A DNA stretch of 64,000 nt from positions 124,001 through 188,000 of the forward strand of contig NC_016534.1 of the NCBI RefSeq assembly GCF_000236905.1. Direction: 5' to 3'. The notes beneath the pieces were generated by a model. The model searched no databases. It was given only the letters and a program-made list of their open reading frames with translations, and was not told the origin of the DNA. The position numbers were made by a program, and so were the translations under genes. Within the stretch, counting starts at the first letter, position 1, and each line of letters opens with the position of its first letter. Positions 60,901 through 64,000 of the stretch are shown here, piece by piece. The DNA is from Tetrapisispora phaffii CBS 4417. Taxonomy: Eukaryota > Ascomycota > Saccharomycetes > Saccharomycetales > Saccharomycetaceae.

Positions 60901-61425
60901 CAAAAAGAAAGCACTACGTCTAAGAATCACCAAGAATATAGTATACTGCTTTAACAGATAGAGCCCTCAGTATCCTCATCATCATTCCTGTTGGCAACTA
61001 TATAGTTTCGTAATAATTAAAAGCACATTGTTGTTTATCTGTTCACATTTAATCCAGTAAGCTTACTATGTGATAATTGTTTAAAGTTACTCATGATTAA
61101 ATAAATATGTAATGTCTGCATGTTGGTGTTTAGAAAATGTAATATATATCTCAAAAACAACGTTAATGACCTCTAACTTGTCTGTGTGTTGCTGGGCATC
61201 CACTAATATTTTCGAAATTGGAACTGCTACTTTGCGTGTTTCGGGTTCTGTTTCGAATAAGTTGCGCTCGTTTCCAATTACAGGAAGCTCGTTTTGTTCG
61301 AGGTTTCGGAATTTTAGAGGTTTCGAAACCAAGTTGAAATCGTGGTAAGTGACTTGGATGTTTGGGCGGGGTAAATAGGTTTGCATATCACATGATTGGT
61401 AATTGTTAGGTAATTGTTAGGTAAT

Positions 61426-61431
61426 CACGTG
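61426..61431. promoter_or_regulatory. Cbf1-type E-box upstream of ADP1
   Basis: CACGTG in the context AATCACGTGAC, a strong match to the Cbf1 consensus, about 165 bp before the ADP1 start. It directly follows two tandem copies of TAATTGTTAGG ending at about 61422. Confidence 0.55.
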
Positions 61432-61594
61432 ACGGTAAATGATTTTTTAGGTTAATCCCCTTTGCTATATTTTAGAATATAATTCATATATGGTGCATTT
61501 GACATTACAAAGTTTATAAGAACGTCGACTAAGTAAGTAATTAGCCATATTTTGTTCCACTGATACCGACACACATATATGAACATCAGTATAG

Positions 61595-64000
61595 ATGGTG
61601 TTCTTAGCGAAACTGTACCTGATATGGATCCTGTCCTTCGTATTATACTGGAATAAGGGACATGGTAAATCTACAGGTATTGACAGTTTGAAAGTTATAT
61701 CATTGAATGGCATTTCGGAAAATAGTAATAATAATAATGACAATGAGACTTGTCCTCCCTGTTTTAACTGTATGTTGCCGATGTTCGAATGTAAGCAATT
61801 TTCCACATGTAATGAATTCAATGGGCAATGTGACTGCATAGAAGGTTTTGGAGGGGCGGATTGTTCTGTACCTTTATGTGGATCTCCCTCTCATGATAAT
61901 AAGAATAGACCGTTAAGAAACGATACAGTATCTGACGCGTGTGATTGTGATGAAGGTTGGTCAGGGATCAACTGTAATTTATGTGAAGTGGACTCTGTAT
62001 GTAATAGATTTATGCCAGATAATTCAATTGAAGGTACTTGCAATAAAAACGGTATGATTGTTAATAAAATAAATTCGAATTGTAATGTGGTAAATAGTAA
62101 GATTCTGAAGATATTAAACGGTAAGATACCACAGATCACATTTATATGTGATAAAAATGAGAATAAATGTAATTTTCAATTTTGGATTGACCAAGTAGAG
62201 AGTTTCTATTGTGATTTAAATACTTGTCAATTTGATATAGACCTACAGAATAATCAAACAAGCTATCATTGTGATGATATTAGCTGTAAGTGTATTTCGG
62301 ATACAATGTTATGTGGACAAAATGGTTCTATTGACATTTCAGATTTTTTAACTGAAGAAATTAAAGGTCCAGGTAAGTTTCAGTGTGCTATTGATATCGA
62401 AAATTCACAGGAACATGATTGCAAATTTGAAGAAGCCAAAATGAATGATTTAATTTCAACTATATTTGGTGATGATTATATCCAATTATCTTGTAATTCA
62501 ACAGAATGTTTACACTATTCGCAAGTACCAGGTTATCTCCCTCCAGATTTGAAACATGGACAAAGAAAATTATCTTGGACATTTAACCTATTGTTAACTT
62601 TGATTATATTGATTCTTGGTTCCTCATTTTACTATATCACCAACAATATATCAAAATCACCTTTTTTCACAAATATTACAACAGCAATTGGACAAAATCA
62701 AGTAGAATTGCCTAATGATCAATATGATTTCTTGAAAAATGATATACCAGCTACATTAACTTTTGAAAATGTATCATACAGCATCACAGAATCCGAAGGA
62801 ATCCGTAGAGATGAAGGAAAAAGTAATGTTAAAATTTTACAAAATGTCTCAGGTGTCGCTAAACCAGGTGAAATAATGGCAATTATGGGTGGATCTGGTG
62901 CCGGTAAAACTACTTTATTGGATATCCTAGCAATGAAAGATAAAACTGATGGAGATGTAAGTGGGGCGATAAAGATCAATGGAAAACAATTGGAGAAAAG
63001 CTATTTCAGAAAGCTGATTGGTTTTGTCGATCAATACGATTATTTATTCCCAACATTATCAGTTTATGAAACTGTTTTAAATAGTGCTCTATTAAGATTG
63101 CCAAGTTCTATGTCATTTGCAGCAAAGCAATTGAGAGTACTGCAAGTTCTTGATGAACTAAGAATCTTAGAGATAAAAGACCGATTGATTGGTAACGACT
63201 ATCAGAGAGGAATTAGTGGTGGAGAAAAGAGACGTGTTTCAATTGCATGTGAATTGGTAACTTCACCTTCAATTTTGATATTAGATGAGCCAACTTCTGG
63301 GTTAGATTCTAATAATGCCAACAACGTAATCAATTGTTTGGTGAGATTGGCACAAAACCATAATAGAACCATAATTGTTTCTATACATCAACCGAGGTCT
63401 AATATCTTCTATTCCTTCAATAAGTTGATCTTATTGAGTAATAGTAGATTGATTTATTCTGGGGAAGCAAGTAATGTCACAAAATTCTTGGAAGCAAATA
63501 AATTGTACTGCCCTCCTGGTTATAATGTTGCAGATTACTTAATCGACATAACCGTCACTAATGAAAGAGTTGACGCTGATTCAGTTAACAAAAATAACGA
63601 ACGAATTGAGCCTATGGCCTCAGTAGGAAATAATAGTTCAAAACAAGAGCTGGGCCAGGAATCTGATATTTTATCTGATAGTTTTATGGAAAGTAGTTTC
63701 CACACTAATGTTGCTAGTGAAATTCGTGAGAGTATTGAGTTCAATACTACCGATAATAATGAACTACCTACAATAAATACATCCGCAACATTTAGTGAAC
63801 AGCTGATGATATTATGCTCAAGAACTTTTAAAAATGTTTACAGAAATCCAAAATTGTTGATAGAAAATTACTTATTGTCTATTTTCTTAGCTTTTTTTTT
63901 GGGAACTTTATATTATAACTTATCATTAGACATTAGCGGATTTCAAAATAGAATGGGTTTATTTTTTTTTATATTAACGTATTTTGGTTTTGTTACATTT
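61595..64000 (+). CDS. ADP1: ABC transporter Adp1 (ABCG type), truncated by window end
   Basis: The frame is open from the ATG at 61595 to the window edge (802 codons seen; S. cerevisiae Adp1 has 1049 residues). A signal peptide or first span is visible at the start (MVFLAKLYLIWILSFVLYW). A Cys-rich EGF-like lumenal region follows (CNEFNGQCDCIEGFGGADCSV and further Cys clusters), then a membrane span around residues 328-348 (FNLLLTLIILILGSSFYYI). The nucleotide-binding domain has Walker A GGSGAGKTTL from residue 433, signature ISGGEKRR at 540-547 and Walker B LDEP at 563-566. The second membrane block begins at the edge. The substrate is unknown. Matches YCR011C next to PGK1 (YCR012W). An earlier ATG at 61579 is out of frame and soon stops. 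Confidence 0.95.
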   Translation, partial: MVFLAKLYLIWILSFVLYWNKGHGKSTGIDSLKVISLNGISENSNNNNDNETCPPCFNCMLPMFECKQFSTCNEFNGQCDCIEGFGGADCSVPLCGSPSHDNKNRPLRNDTVSDACDCDEGWSGINCNLCEVDSVCNRFMPDNSIEGTCNKNGMIVNKINSNCNVVNSKILKILNGKIPQITFICDKNENKCNFQFWIDQVESFYCDLNTCQFDIDLQNNQTSYHCDDISCKCISDTMLCGQNGSIDISDFLTEEIKGPGKFQCAIDIENSQEHDCKFEEAKMNDLISTIFGDDYIQLSCNSTECLHYSQVPGYLPPDLKHGQRKLSWTFNLLLTLIILILGSSFYYITNNISKSPFFTNITTAIGQNQVELPNDQYDFLKNDIPATLTFENVSYSITESEGIRRDEGKSNVKILQNVSGVAKPGEIMAIMGGSGAGKTTLLDILAMKDKTDGDVSGAIKINGKQLEKSYFRKLIGFVDQYDYLFPTLSVYETVLNSALLRLPSSMSFAAKQLRVLQVLDELRILEIKDRLIGNDYQRGISGGEKRRVSIACELVTSPSILILDEPTSGLDSNNANNVINCLVRLAQNHNRTIIVSIHQPRSNIFYSFNKLILLSNSRLIYSGEASNVTKFLEANKLYCPPGYNVADYLIDITVTNERVDADSVNKNNERIEPMASVGNNSSKQELGQESDILSDSFMESSFHTNVASEIRESIEFNTTDNNELPTINTSATFSEQLMILCSRTFKNVYRNPKLLIENYLLSIFLAFFLGTLYYNLSLDISGFQNRMGLFFFILTYFGFVTF

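Larger units (their letters stand above)
60405..61594. other. Divergent promoter region PGK1-ADP1
   Basis: A 1190-bp spacer. Near PGK1 a TATA-like box sits at 60501-60510. Gcr1-type CTTCC/GGATG cores occur at about 60567 and 60774. No consensus Rap1 site was found, although S. cerevisiae PGK1 uses one. A three-copy 10-bp repeat lies at 60871-60900. Near ADP1 there is a duplicated TAATTGTTAGG unit and an E-box at 61426-61431. Short ORFs at 61087-61386 on both strands are not family-like. Confidence 0.55.

Noticed and set aside
61087..61386. A 99-codon ORF between PGK1 and ADP1
   Set aside because: No resemblance to known proteins, and an equally open frame lies on the other strand.

Overview
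The window is nuclear chromosomal DNA of a budding yeast of the family Saccharomycetaceae. Long intronless ORFs, AT-rich spacers, standard Leu reading of CTG and one-to-one matches to Saccharomyces cerevisiae genes all point there. I recognise 30 protein genes by product, plus one orphan ORF and two tRNA genes. No rRNA gene, transposon, LTR or CRISPR array was found. ADP1 runs off the right edge, and a 163-base run of N lies just upstream of VAC8.

Layout. (1) 1-9.2 kb: tRNA-Val(AAC), RCK2-like kinase, YEF3, SSP120, in the same order as S. cerevisiae YLR248W-YLR250W. (2) 9.7-18.3 kb: PYP1, LST8, GBP2/HRB1, MRP7, ILV6, STP22, which mixes S. cerevisiae chromosome XIV (YNL) and III (YCL) genes. 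(3) 19.5-47 kb: RIP1, GEA1/2, URA3, TIM9, YCR023C, SLM5, MMS21, EAF5, PMP, NPP, RHB1, EDC3, VAC8, MAK31, HTL1, UBC8. This is collinear with the left arm of chromosome V, with chromosome III (YCR) genes interleaved. (4) 47.4-64 kb: tRNA-Lys(CUU), CWH43, an orphan ORF, an HGT1-type sugar transporter, YCR016W, POL4, PGK1, ADP1 (chromosome III right-arm genes). The single-track interleaving of two S. cerevisiae sister regions, with several expected genes absent, fits either a lineage near or before the whole-genome duplication that has since lost genes, or a post-duplication species that lost copies independently (for example Tetrapisispora or Vanderwaltozyma-like). The window alone cannot decide.

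The genes are mostly housekeeping and do not form one operon-like system. Themes are translation (YEF3, MRP7, SLM5, tRNAs), mitochondria (RIP1, TIM9, ILV6, MRP7, SLM5), membrane traffic and vacuole (SSP120, STP22, GEA, VAC8, YCR023C), signalling (RCK2, LST8, RHB1), chromatin and repair (EAF5, HTL1, MMS21, POL4) and carbon metabolism (PGK1, HGT1-like, UBC8).

The most unusual parts are in the spacers and in two loci. Several GC-rich islands sit in AT-rich surroundings and carry clusters of Reb1, Rap1 and Cbf1 motifs, above all upstream of RIP1 and VAC8. PAC/RRPE pairs precede YEF3 and YCR016W. Puf3-type motifs lie in the MRP7 and TIM9 3' flanks. There is a perfect 34-bp palindrome and several long inverted repeats. 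YEF3 shows a sharp internal switch of leucine codon choice. An orphan acidic ORF and a Kluyveromyces HGT1-like transporter occupy the CWH43-YCR016W interval, where S. cerevisiae has neither. I see no clear previously undescribed multi-gene system.
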